NCBI GenBank assembly: GCA_964006375.1
Contig: OZ023262.1
Location: 200,036,778 to 200,100,777 of the forward strand
Length of the DNA stretch: 64,000 nt
Direction: 5' to 3'
Source: Tillus elongatus
Taxonomy: Eukaryota > Arthropoda > Insecta > Coleoptera > Cleridae
The first letter of the stretch is position 1. The number at the start of each line of letters is the position of its first letter. The notes under the pieces are model-generated. The model did no database searches. It saw only the letters and a program-made list of their open reading frames with translations, and was not told the origin of the DNA. Shown piece after piece: positions 40,740 through 50,540 of this stretch. Made by a program: the position numbers and the translations under genes.

Positions 40740-41954
40740 ATCCTGAGCTGATGGAAAAAAAAACCTATAATATTATTACCCTATAATATTATTGTTAGAC
40801 GACCATGAGTCTCATTAGGCAATAAGGACAATAAACTACATAAAGAGAAACGGGGTAGTTATATTGTCATTTCCACCCCATTGTTCGCATCAGATCCAGC
40901 CTTTGAACAGAAGTGTGTATGGTCCCTTCAAAAAATATTTCGTCTGCCCAAGATAGTTGGCTACGAAACAATCATGTAATTTGGAACTCCATAAAAGCGA
41001 TGGTGATGATAGAAACACACAGGACTTAAGTGGTATAATCGAACTGTTTCAGTCCTACTCTTCAGACACCGTACCTATCTATTTATTTGTATTCCAGGGA
41101 TACCGCTACTTCTCTGTCATCGGGAGTTTAACATCTGTGGTACCTAATTTGTTACGAGATTCCAATGAACCAGAGATGTAGTTGTCTGTAGTCACATGAA
41201 CTAAAGATGCAGAATCTTACCGGTCGACTCCCTATGCAAAAGCTACAGTCTTTGAACTTCGACATCTTAAAATATTAACTGGTTTTCGGTAGTTAAATTT
41301 CTTGAAAGCTGAATTGATATTAAAGCAAAATTTACTACATCTGACTCGAAGGACCGTGAAAATGTCCAGGTATCGACGAAAAATAGTTATTGGGGCACAT
41401 AAATTAATTTGATTCATAACTAGTGAGTTTTTAAAGACTATTAACAAAAGAAAAACAATGTTATGTTAGCTACACTTCTAGCGACCCTGGCTCACTCGCA
41501 TCTCTCTCTCTCTATCTATATATCTCTTTGTCTTCTCAAGCAACATTTAAAGTCAAATTGACGTAAAATCGCCCTAACAATAGGTCGGCGACCAAATCAC
41601 CACAGGTCATTTTCAAGTAAAATTTAAGTGTATTTTACCAATGTGGGGAATCAACTAAAAGTAATAGGGAAGTCGATAATAGGCCCAGCAAGGCATTTCG
41701 ACCAACACGTTTCAGTTATAATTAGGGCTTTCATTCTATATTGGGCCAATGGACGTAATTTATTGGTAAATAAGTCCAACGTTTTACTTGGATCCGACAT
41801 CTGGGCGCAAGTGCCGTGAAATTCTTAACAACGAAATGCGCTGTAATATTATTCTGTAGGATCTGTTGTTATGTATGTATTAGCAAACAGTAGATATTAG
41901 CAACTAGGTATGTCCTTCTTTGTTAAAAAATGACAACATGTTGAATGATCAAAG
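40740..41954. other. no recognisable feature
   Basis: Contains a short (TC)n tract at 41501-41515 and open frames without known motifs. Confidence 0.45.
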
Positions 41955-41968
41955 AAGATACTTTAAAT

Positions 41969-42483
41969 CTTTGGGTGATGAATAAAAGGCTTTTTCTTTC
42001 CAAACAAATACTTTATTCCTTGTCCCGACGCGTTTCGACCTTACCTAACAGGTCATCCTCAGGGGAATCGATAATTTATAAAAGGCTTGTCAGAAAAACT
42101 GAGTTTTCCGGTAGGCTACTTCTGCGAGGGTACAACGCAGGAATATATAAGATAAAATGAGTTAACAACAGCTAACCCCAACACTAAGTCAAAAAAAGGT
42201 TAATAGTTAACATGTCAAGCTACAAAAGCTATAAGAACACAAGTATATGGTCACTAAGTACTACATGCAATAACATTGAAAAACAACTACAGGTTAAAAA
42301 TTAAATTACAATAAAAGGATAATCTGTCTCTAGATCTTCAAAAATTACAATATGTCTAATATTAAAAAGCTTAAAAATTCTCCAAAATTTAAGTTTAAGC
42401 TGAAGACAACAACAGGAGTAAGAGCAGACAGCACAAACATCAGCAAGCCATGCAGCCGAGAAGAAACTTTCAGAGAAAAAAAG
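41969..42483 (-). repeat. left inverted arm (pLTR) of the Penelope-like element
   Basis: This arm is the reverse complement of 45057-45575 with few differences. Its inner edge overlaps the beginning of the polyprotein frame. It holds one hammerhead-like motif on the minus strand. Confidence 0.88.
42023..42066 (-). ncRNA. hammerhead-ribozyme-like motif, PLE left arm
   Basis: Identical motif to 45476-45519 in the opposite orientation, with the same boxes and the same 5-bp stem II. Confidence 0.58.
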
Positions 42484-42514
42484 TGACCATGTTTTCCACG
42501 ACAGAGTCAAGAAC

Positions 42515-44458
42515 TTGTCTTCATTCAATGATTTCGATGAACCCCAATCCAATCTGTTGAGACAGGGTATAAAGTTCGCAATCCCACCAAGGCTATCATC
42601 ACAGATTTTTAACACAGTCAAGGATACTGAAGTGTTTCTCAGAAGGTTTAGAGTTGAGAATGCAGAGTTTCTGCGACGACTGGTCTCGAATTCAATTTCA
42701 AAACTAAAAGCCTCTTTTTCCCCATTTGACCCATTCAAGAAAGTGGTCTCGTCGTTGAAGGAAGCGATTCATAACAACAGTCTCTTTTTGTCAAAAGCAG
42801 ATAAGGGCCATTGTCTAGTCATTTTGAATAAGACAGATTATCTGTCAAAGGTTTCAAATTTCCTAAGAGAAAATGGTATATCTCTGAGCAGTTATGACCC
42901 CATGCCCTCGTTTGTTTCTAAGTTTAAAAAGGTTATACCCGATGAATCATTTCATCCCTAGATTGTATGGCCTCCCTAAGATCCACAAGGAAGGTTGCCC
43001 TATCCGTCCAGTGGTTTCGTTCGTGGGTTGCTTGTCTTATAGACTTTCAGGGTTCTTATCGTCCATGTTGATGTCTACCATAGAGTTTCAGTCACCATTT
43101 TCCATTAAGAACTCCTCAGAACTTGTTGATCGCTTGAGTAGAGTCCCAATAGATGAAAATAGGGTACTGGTCTCGTTCGACGTATCCAATCTCTTCACCA
43201 GTGTTCCACTCAATCAGACTCTTGTATTGTTGAAAGGGCTACTTAATAATTCACCCCTAGATAGGAACGTTCAAAATGCTCTTCATTCATTGGTAAAAGC
43301 TTGCTTGTCACAGAATTTCTTTAAATTCGATAACAAAATCTATATACAAAAAAAAATGGTCTCCCCATGGGAAATCCCCTTTCACCGCTTTGTGCGGAAA
43401 TCTTTATGAGTTTCTTCGAGAAGGAAATAGTCTTCAAGGACCCTAATCCATATTCCAATTTCATTACTTCTTGGACTCGTTACGTAGACGACATTCTAGT
43501 GGTTTGGTCTGGCACCGGGGAGCAGCTCCGTCTGTTCCTGGATTGGTTGAACAGCTTGCATGTCAACATCAATTTCACAATGGAACTAGAGGTTGAATCG
43601 TCAATCAACTTCCTGGACCTCAAGCTAAAAAGAAGAGGTAACTCAATAGAATTTGATATCTACAGAAAACCCACTCAGACCGACCACCTTATACCGTTCA
43701 GGTCTTGTCATCATATGTCACACAAGATGGCGTCTATCAGATTCTTGATTGATAGATTGTTTAAAATCCCACTGTCTAGGGAAAATTTCGAAAAGGAGCT
43801 AAATCTGATCAAACAGTTAGCTATCAATAACGAATATCCACTAAAATTAATAAATAAACTAGTCGAAAGAAAAAACCGTCAATTGTTGAGGTCAATGAGT
43901 TCGAGTCTGCGCCCAGAAGAGTCAGAGAGACTTTCATATTGTTCATTCACTTTTTGTGGTTCCATTACCAACACAGTTACAAGAGCACTTAAGAGAGAAA
44001 ATGTCAGGTTCTCGTTCAAGTCCACAAACACTGTCAAAAGCTTGTTTATCCATAATAAAGATAGTATTCCAGCTCTCAAGAAGTCAGGTGTATATTGTTT
44101 GAAGTGTGGTGAACCCGATTGCAACACGGTCCATGTTGGCAGGACAGGGAGAGCATTGGGTTTTAGAATTACTGAACATCTAAGAAGCAGAAACCAACCC
44201 AACAACAACACTTCGATCTTTGGTTGCCATTTGAAGGAGTCAGGTCACCCTTTCAGCAAGGAAAATGACGCAAGAATTCTGCATCCTTCCAATTTTGGTA
44301 TTGAACAGTGTGTCATTGAAGAGATGGAAATTTATAAACATATCAATTGTTCTAACAAAAACGTACTTAATGTTTCCAATACAGACGTCACAAGTTTTTC
44401 ATCTCTATATAGTCAACTAGCAGATCACCAGCCCACACACCATCCAAGTGGACCGTGA
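42515..44458 (+). pseudogene. Penelope-like reverse transcriptase with GIY-YIG endonuclease, two frameshifts
   Basis: The polyprotein primes and reverse-transcribes the element at a cleaved target. The frame is open from about 42422, and no ATG is certain. Segment 1 (42515-42961) carries the N-terminal region. A frameshift just before 42960 leads to segment 2 (to about 43366), with LYGLPKIHK and the RT palm motif SFDVSNLFTSVP (Asp at 43179). A second frameshift near 43340-43368 leads to segment 3 (43367-44458), with MGNPLSPLCAEIFM, the catalytic YVDD box (43481-43492) and FLDLKLKRR. The endonuclease follows: GVY (44087-44095) for GIY, HVG for YIG, GRTGR, an RITEH helix and GCHLKESGH. Total length fits the family. 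Apart from the two indels no stop interrupts it, so the copy is recent. Confidence 0.9.
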
Positions 44459-45056
44459 GACAACTTAGTCAGGGGATCTGCTCCTTGGCTTCCAGACCTG
44501 CCATTTTGTTGTTTTTAGTGTCTGTATATTTTCGAGTCGATTTCTCACGTCTGTCAGTTTGTTGATTGCCGTTTTCATTCTCGAACAGGAAGCCGACCTT
44601 ACGTCAGGTCATTTTGGCCCACTCCGGACCTGTCCTTCGTTTTTAGCGTCTTCGTTCTCCGTGGTCGATACGTCACTTCTGCCAAATGTCAAATGTCACT
44701 TGTCATTTTCCCTTTTCAGTTTAAGTATCGACCTTGCGCTGAGATGTTCTGCCGGCTTTTGTTCTCCATCACGTGTTATGCACGTTATATCTCACCTTTT
44801 AAATTTAAAACAAAAAATTCTTTCTTAATTTCCAACAGAGTTGTTATTTTCCAAGTTGTTAGCACTTATGATACCAAATGGATCAATCCTATAACAACAG
44901 ATGAAGCATGTTCCTTGGGCATTCAACTGTATAGTTTTTTAGTCCTGTTTAGCAAGACAAGTAAGTAAGTTCGCCATCTTGGCGCTTTTTTCATTTTTCA
45001 TGTTTAAAACCACGGTAAAAACTCGCTTCTGTTTCAATTCCCATTCACTTGATAGG

Positions 45057-45575
45057 TTTTGTTTTCTCTAAAAGTTTCTTCTCGGCTGCAAGGCTTGCTG
45101 ATGTTTGTGCTGTCTGCTCTTACTCCTGTTGTTGTCTTCAGCTTAAACTTAAATTTTGGAGAATTTTTAAGCTTTTTAATATTAGACATATTGTAATTTT
45201 TGAAGATCTAGAGACAGATTATCCCTTTATTATAATTTAATTTTTAACCTGTAGTTGTTTTTCAATTTTATTGCATGTAGTACTTAGTGACCATATACTT
45301 GTGTTCTTATAGCTTTTGTAGCTTGACATGTTAACTATTAACCTTTTTTTTGACTTAGTGTTGGGGTTAGCTGTTGTTAACTCATTTTATCTTATATATT
45401 TCTGCGTTGTACCCTCGCAGAAGTAGCCTACCGGAAAACTCAGTTTTTCTGACAAGCCTTTTATAAATCATAGATTCCCCTGAGGATGACCTGTTAGGTA
45501 AGGTCGAAACGCGTCGGGACAAGGAATAAAGTATTTGTTTGGAAAGAAAAAGCCTTTTATTCATCACCCAAAGAT
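45057..45575 (+). repeat. right inverted arm (pLTR) of the Penelope-like element
   Basis: Inverted partner of the left arm. Beyond it lies a one-sided tail (45576-45611) before the target duplication. The same tail sequence, diverged, ends the palindromic element at 49837-50634, which ties the two elements to one family. Confidence 0.88.
45476..45519 (+). ncRNA. hammerhead-ribozyme-like motif, PLE right arm
   Basis: In order: TCCC (stem I), core box CTGAGGA (45480-45486), one extra T, GACCT pairing with AGGTC (stem II, 45488-45492 and 45501-45505), GAAA (45506-45509), a minimal stem III around CGCG, the cleavage-type triplet GTC, then GGGA closing stem I. Hammerhead motifs with very short stem III are known from the repeats of Penelope-like elements. 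The extra base before stem II departs from the textbook core, so activity is uncertain. Confidence 0.6.
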
Positions 45576-46144
45576 GTCAACCCCAAACATTTTGACGTTT
45601 AGGAACAGTATAAGATACTTTAAATATTTGGATCAATGATAAAGGTAATTCGCACTGTATAAAGGAAAACACCAATGCGGTTATGTTTTTTCTGTTAACG
45701 TGATTATGCTACTTTGATATAATCCAAGCGCCTCTGTAAAAAGTAAGTTTAGGTAAAATTAAAAGTTTTTCAAAATTCTTGAAATTCTGATTTTGAGGAT
45801 TGGTGATGTAAACAAGGCAAAACTATCCTACCCTCATTGTATACAAACATTATTTTATGTTTCTTTCGAGTGAAAATTTATTTACACTAGATTCAAAATG
45901 GTTTTAAGTTTTTCAATACAATCAAGATGGATACCGCAAGCATAGTTTAATATGGCTACCGTTGTAACATTATTGACCTGAAAGTTAATTTTGCTCTATA
46001 TTTTTTTACCTATAAGTCACAATTCCCAATGACAAGGCAAACTAACCAAACTTTGAAGGCATTTTGTTCTATAATGGGAATTTCAACTACATGATAAACG
46101 AATTTAGTTTAAATTTGTTAGCAATCATACATTTTCATGTATCG

Positions 46145-46146
<2 letters not shown>

Positions 46147-46211
<65 letters not shown>
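46147..46211. repeat. (TA)n array
   Basis: No repeat-family text recognised beside it. Confidence 0.95.
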
Positions 46212-46212
<1 letters not shown>

Positions 46213-46772
46213 CTTATATAGGTACGTGCACACCGGAGAGACATATAGGAATGATTTTATAGCGTTTTTGATCTTTGATTCCATAATATGTTATAGACAT
46301 CAATAGAGCGAAAATAAGTAAATAAAAGTAACCATAAACATAAACATATGACAGCCGACCAGGTTGCCAATGCGTCTCCATTGGCATAAAAAGAAATGTA
46401 TTATATTGAAGCGGTAAACGTACAGATTTCAAATCACCAGCTTTTCTTCCATATAGTATAGTAGCCGATTAAGTTGTCATACGTTTTTAGGATTTACACA
46501 GAGACTCTGACTGAAGAATAAAACTTTTATTAATTAAGTTCATCGAGTGAAACACGTTCAACATTCACAAATTCATTTCACTGCTGTACACTTTGAACTT
46601 TGAGGGCATTTTTATTTGAAGTCAGATTTTATGGGTATTATCAACTTTGAGGTGAGCAATTTGACTTGAAAGACCGCTTCTGCAGTAATTATGACTATAC
46701 GGCCAATCAGAAAGCTATTTTAGGTTATCTTAGTGCCTAAAATATTTCTGTGTTGTATTGCAATTAGATTGG

Positions 46773-46773
<1 letters not shown>

Positions 46774-46870
<97 letters not shown>

Positions 46871-46877
46871 GTATGTA
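46774..46877. repeat. (TA)n then (ATGT)n array
   Basis: TA passes into about four ATGT units. Confidence 0.95.
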
Positions 46878-47254
46878 ATCCGGACTTCGGTTTGACCGGA
46901 AGTAGTGAATAACTTTGTTATTTTAAATGGAACACCTGTATATTTTTACACATCTACAGATATAGATGAGAGTTGTCGTAAATGGCAACCCCGCGGATTG
47001 TTTATTGTGATATATTTTCGTAGCCTGTCCGTTTAAAACTTAATTTGGAGATTTTCTTTGCAACGGCAGCGGAACCCTGATTTATCTGTCTGACCTTGTC
47101 TAACATTATAGTCGTCCATTTAGAGGCAATTTCAGATCATATAGTAGATTATTCATTTTTTATTTAGTTATAACTCAAGATCTACAGAACCAATTGGGTT
47201 CAAATTTGGTAGGTAGGACGACTTGTACAATGTATACGTGTTCGTTAAGTTTTA

Positions 47255-47339
47255 GTTTAATATTTGTAGTAATTTAAAAGATATTGCGTTTCCAAACAGT
47301 TTTTTGAATTTTTTTTCTAAAAGTATTTGCGTGTCAAAA
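47255..47339 (+). repeat. left copy of gap-flanking duplicate
   Basis: TTTAGTTTAATATTTGTAGT to GTGTCAAAA is repeated at 47545-47635 with few changes. Confidence 0.85.
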
Positions 47340-47539
47340 NNNNNNNNNNNNNNNNNNNNNNNNNNNNNNNNNNNNNNNNNNNNNNNNNNNNNNNNNNNNN
47401 NNNNNNNNNNNNNNNNNNNNNNNNNNNNNNNNNNNNNNNNNNNNNNNNNNNNNNNNNNNNNNNNNNNNNNNNNNNNNNNNNNNNNNNNNNNNNNNNNNNN
47501 NNNNNNNNNNNNNNNNNNNNNNNNNNNNNNNNNNNNNNN
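47340..47539. other. assembly gap (200 N)
   Basis: Exactly 200 N, a conventional placeholder length. The sequences on the two sides are near-identical copies of each other. Confidence 0.99.
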
Positions 47540-47544
47540 AAGCC

Positions 47545-47635
47545 TTAGTTTAATATTTGTAGTAATCTAAAAGATATTGCGTTTTCAAACAGTTTTTTTA
47601 AATTTTTTTCTCTAAAAGTATTTGAGTGTCAAAAC
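47545..47635 (+). repeat. right copy of gap-flanking duplicate
   Basis: Matches 47255-47339; either a true tandem copy or a scaffolding artefact. Confidence 0.85.
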
Positions 47636-47699
47636 TGTCTAATGAGCTCATCCAGGCTATTAACAAAATGAAGGGAATTGGGAAATTCGGTTTTGATTT

Positions 47700-47725
47700 G
47701 TGAAGTATATTTTAAGTTATCGGTT

Positions 47726-47816
<91 letters not shown>

Positions 47817-47945
47817 TTTTAACTGACCTTGGATTTGGGTTCTACGGGCCCTATTTCGCGCTCATTTGAAGAAAATTTCCAAAAATGTCACCATCGATAC
47901 CTTTTTATTAGTGAATTTTCTTAATGAAAATTCACTAAAATATGT
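47700..47945 (+). repeat. TA-array repeat, right half
   Basis: GTTATCGGTTGGATA then (TA)n, AACTGACCTTGGATTTGGGT, CGCGCTCATTTGAAGAAAAT and the terminal GAAAATTCACTAAAA. It ends 13 bp before the transposase remnant at 47958. Confidence 0.72.
47728..47812. repeat. (TA)n array
   Basis: At the fixed junction of the repeat copy 47700-47945. Confidence 0.95.
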
Positions 47946-47957
47946 AAAATAACAATT

Positions 47958-49000
47958 TTACAGATGACTGCTTACGCAGAAAAAACAAGATCACAGATCG
48001 CAGTTGCTCGCCCATTTCAAGAAAAATTTCCCGATTTGCCGCCTATATTTCAAAGGACAATTAGTAAAATTGAAAAGCAATTTCGCAAGCTTAAACACGT
48101 AAAGCGATACAAAAAGCCTTCTAATACACTGAGTAATAATACCAAATTGAATGTGATGCTTGAGTTTGAAGAAAACCCGTATATTCCGAGTCGACAAGCA
48201 GTCACCACATATGATGTTAGACATTCATCATTATTCGAATAATAAAGGAAAATAAAATACATCCCTATAAACAGAAACGAACTCAGGAGCTCGTGGAGGA
48301 CGATTTTGTTAGAAGAACGTCTTTGTGTGAACAAATTATTGAAACGTTAGATAACAATTTTATTCAACTAGAACATGATTTGTTGTCCGATGAGTGCAGT
48401 TATACGCTTTACGGCCATGCTAAACGTCAAAATTGTCGCTACTGGTCTAAAGAATATCCACACTGGATGAGAGAAGAAACTACTCAATACCTTGAAAAAG
48501 TTGATCTTTGGGGAGGAATAGTTGGAAACCATGTCATTGATCCCTTTTTTATTTATGGCAATTTGACTCGAGATAATTATTTAGCACTGCTCTAAAATAA
48601 TATCGTTACATGTTGTCCAAATTTATATCCCAATCAAGCAAACTCATAAGTTCCAGCGAATGTGATATGGTTCCAGCAGGATCGAGCGCCAGCACATTAC
48701 CTACACAATGTCCGGCAGTACCTCGGCTCAATATTTCCAAATCAGTGAACAGAGAGGCGAGGATAGTGATACCAGCCGATCTTAGACTATTAGACTTCAT
48801 GTAATGCAGATATGTGAAAAGTACTGTAGACAAAACTAAACCACGCCAATTAACTGACGTAGAAGAATAATAACGATTGCGATTAGGTCGGTCACGCCTC
48901 AGATGTTGATTAACGTTAGAGGATATTTTTATTTACAATTAGGATACTGCCAAAATGTTCAACGCATTTATTTTGAACAACTCCTACATAGAGATTGATG
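47958..49000 (+). pseudogene. Tc1/mariner (IS630)-type transposase, most complete copy
   Basis: Frame 1 (47964-48242) carries the N-terminal DNA-binding region (ISKIEKQFRKLKHVKR) and EENPYIPSRQAV. A shift near 48235 leads to frame 2 (about 48250-48595): NKIHPYKQKRTQELVEDDF, LSDECSYTLYGHAKRQNCRYWS with the first catalytic Asp, PHWMREETTQYLEKV, LWGGIVG and FFIYGNLTRDNYLALL. A third frame has IWFQQDRAPAHYLHNVRQYL with the second Asp (about 48660-48735). The third acidic motif has been lost, and the closing YLQLGYCQNVQRIYFEQLL is recognisable at about 48935-48990. The copy is fairly recent but inactive, and it starts directly after a TA-array repeat. Confidence 0.78.
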
Positions 49001-49299
49001 TTTATCATATTCTTTCTCATTAGCAGGAATGAAACGCGATTAGTTATAAATTTTTTAGTGTGCTGTAGGGAAGTTCGTCAATCAGATGATTTTGTTTTTT
49101 TACTGTTATATTCTGCAATAAATTTTAAACCATAGCATTTTTGAATAGAGAATGAAGACGTTTTTCAAATGAGGTATCATAAGCTACTACTTTCTATTTG
49201 AAAATTTGGGAGTTGCACGTGTCATTCGAAGGATGTTGTATATGGATGAAGTTATTACATTGCAGGATGTCATTTTTAAATCTAAAATTGTGTTTCGAC

Positions 49300-49305
<6 letters not shown>

Positions 49306-49387
<82 letters not shown>
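49306..49387. repeat. (TA)n array
   Basis: No repeat-family text recognised beside it. Confidence 0.95.
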
Positions 49388-49391
<4 letters not shown>

Positions 49392-49879
49392 ACAGATGAG
49401 ATACGGCATATATTCCATTTGTCTGTTCCGCACTGTATAACGAATATATTGAGACACATCAGCATATTACATACTTTATTACAACTATGGCTGATATAGT
49501 TAGACGTATTTGTTTGATATACCTATTTGATTAGAAAGAAGAGTTTCCAAGAAATGGGAACTTACTAAATCAGTTTGTTCATTTAAAACAAGGTAATTAT
49601 AGTCGTTTATCTAATTTTCTTTACTTATAAGTGTTAATACCAGATACAAAAACATATTTCCGCACTTAGAAATAACCACGGTGCCAAAACTACATTTGCA
49701 AAACATATCATTGTTATTCAGCATAGACCCACAGAAAATAACCGCACAGACTCACAATTTTTTTGTAATGACGAGCGCAAATTTGGCTTTTTTTGAAGCT
49801 TTAGAAGTAAGAAAAATACATACGTGACAATAACTATTAAACATTGAATGAAAGGCTCCAGACATCAAATTTATTTAAC

Positions 49880-49921
49880 TCCCGACGCTTTTCGACAATC
49901 TAAGAGGTCATCCTCAGGGGA
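49880..49921 (-). ncRNA. hammerhead-like motif, left arm of palindromic element
   Basis: Minus-strand partner of 50499-50540, with the same CTGAGGA, GAC/GTC and GAAA boxes. The base after GAAA differs from the right arm (A for C). Confidence 0.48.
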
Positions 49922-50498
49922 TAAATCTAAAAACATAACAAGAGAGGTCTGTCAGAAAAACACTAGTTTTTCCGGTAGGCAATTGTGCATGTCAGAGCAC
50001 AATGGTGACAAGGTGATCTCCACAGAAAAAGTCAAAGATTAAAGTTACAAGTCACACAGTAAAACACCAACCAACAGTCATGTTAAAATCTAAAAAAGCT
50101 ACAGATACAGTAACACTAGTTAAAAATATGCTACGTTAAACATGCAATCAAAATTAGCAAAACTAAAGACATCAAAGCAAATTGAAAAGCGTTGAAATGT
50201 TCAAATATTAGACTTTTGCAGCTTTCAACGCTTTTCAATTAGCTCTGATGTTTTTAGTTTTGCTAATTTTGATGGCATGTTTAACGTAGCATATTTTTAA
50301 CTAGTGTTACTGTATCTGTAGCTTTTTTAGATTTTAACATGACTGTTGGTTGGTGTTTTACTGTGTGACTTGTGACTTCAACCTTTGACTTTTTCTGTGG
50401 AGATCACCTTGTCATCATTGTGCTCTGACATGCACAATTGCCTACCGGAAAAGCTAATGTTTTTTGACAGACCTCTCTTGCTATGTTTTTAGATTTAT

Positions 50499-50540
50499 CC
50501 CCTGAGGATGACCTCTGGGAGTGTCGAAACGCGTCGGGAG
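50499..50540 (+). ncRNA. hammerhead-like motif, right arm of palindromic element
   Basis: TCCC, then CTGAGGA (50503-50509), one extra T, a short GAC/GTC stem II, GAAA (50527-50530), CGCGTC and GGGA. Stem II is weaker than in the full-length element, but the boxes are conserved. Confidence 0.5.

Larger units (their letters stand above)
41969..45611 (+). mobile_element. Penelope-like element, near full length, inverted terminal repeats
   Basis: The element is 3.64 kb. It is bounded by the direct repeat AAGATACTTTAAAT at 41955-41968 and 45612-45625, a 14-bp target duplication. It has inverted arms of about 515 bp (41969-42483 and 45057-45575) that are nearly identical, followed on the right by a 36-bp tail absent from the left. 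It encodes a reverse transcriptase and a GIY-YIG endonuclease, the pair that defines Penelope-like elements. The arms are the partial-LTR repeats of this group; here they are inverted and the left one includes the start of the reading frame. A hammerhead-ribozyme-like motif lies in each arm. Two frameshifts make this copy probably inactive, although the sequence otherwise looks young. Confidence 0.9.
45626..47254. other. no gene; two TA arrays only
   Basis: Apart from the arrays at 46147 and 46774 nothing recognisable was found. Confidence 0.45.

Noticed and set aside
42301..42738. 145-codon minus-strand frame at the left arm of the Penelope-like element
   Set aside because: It runs through the inverted arm and antisense of the RT frame; its partner at 45049-45240 is the other arm, so the match reflects the inverted repeat and not a protein.
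43879..44211. 110-codon minus-strand frame within the Penelope-like endonuclease region
   Set aside because: Antisense shadow of the GIY-YIG coding.
47304..47570. Open frames across the N run
   Set aside because: They consist of unknown residues only.
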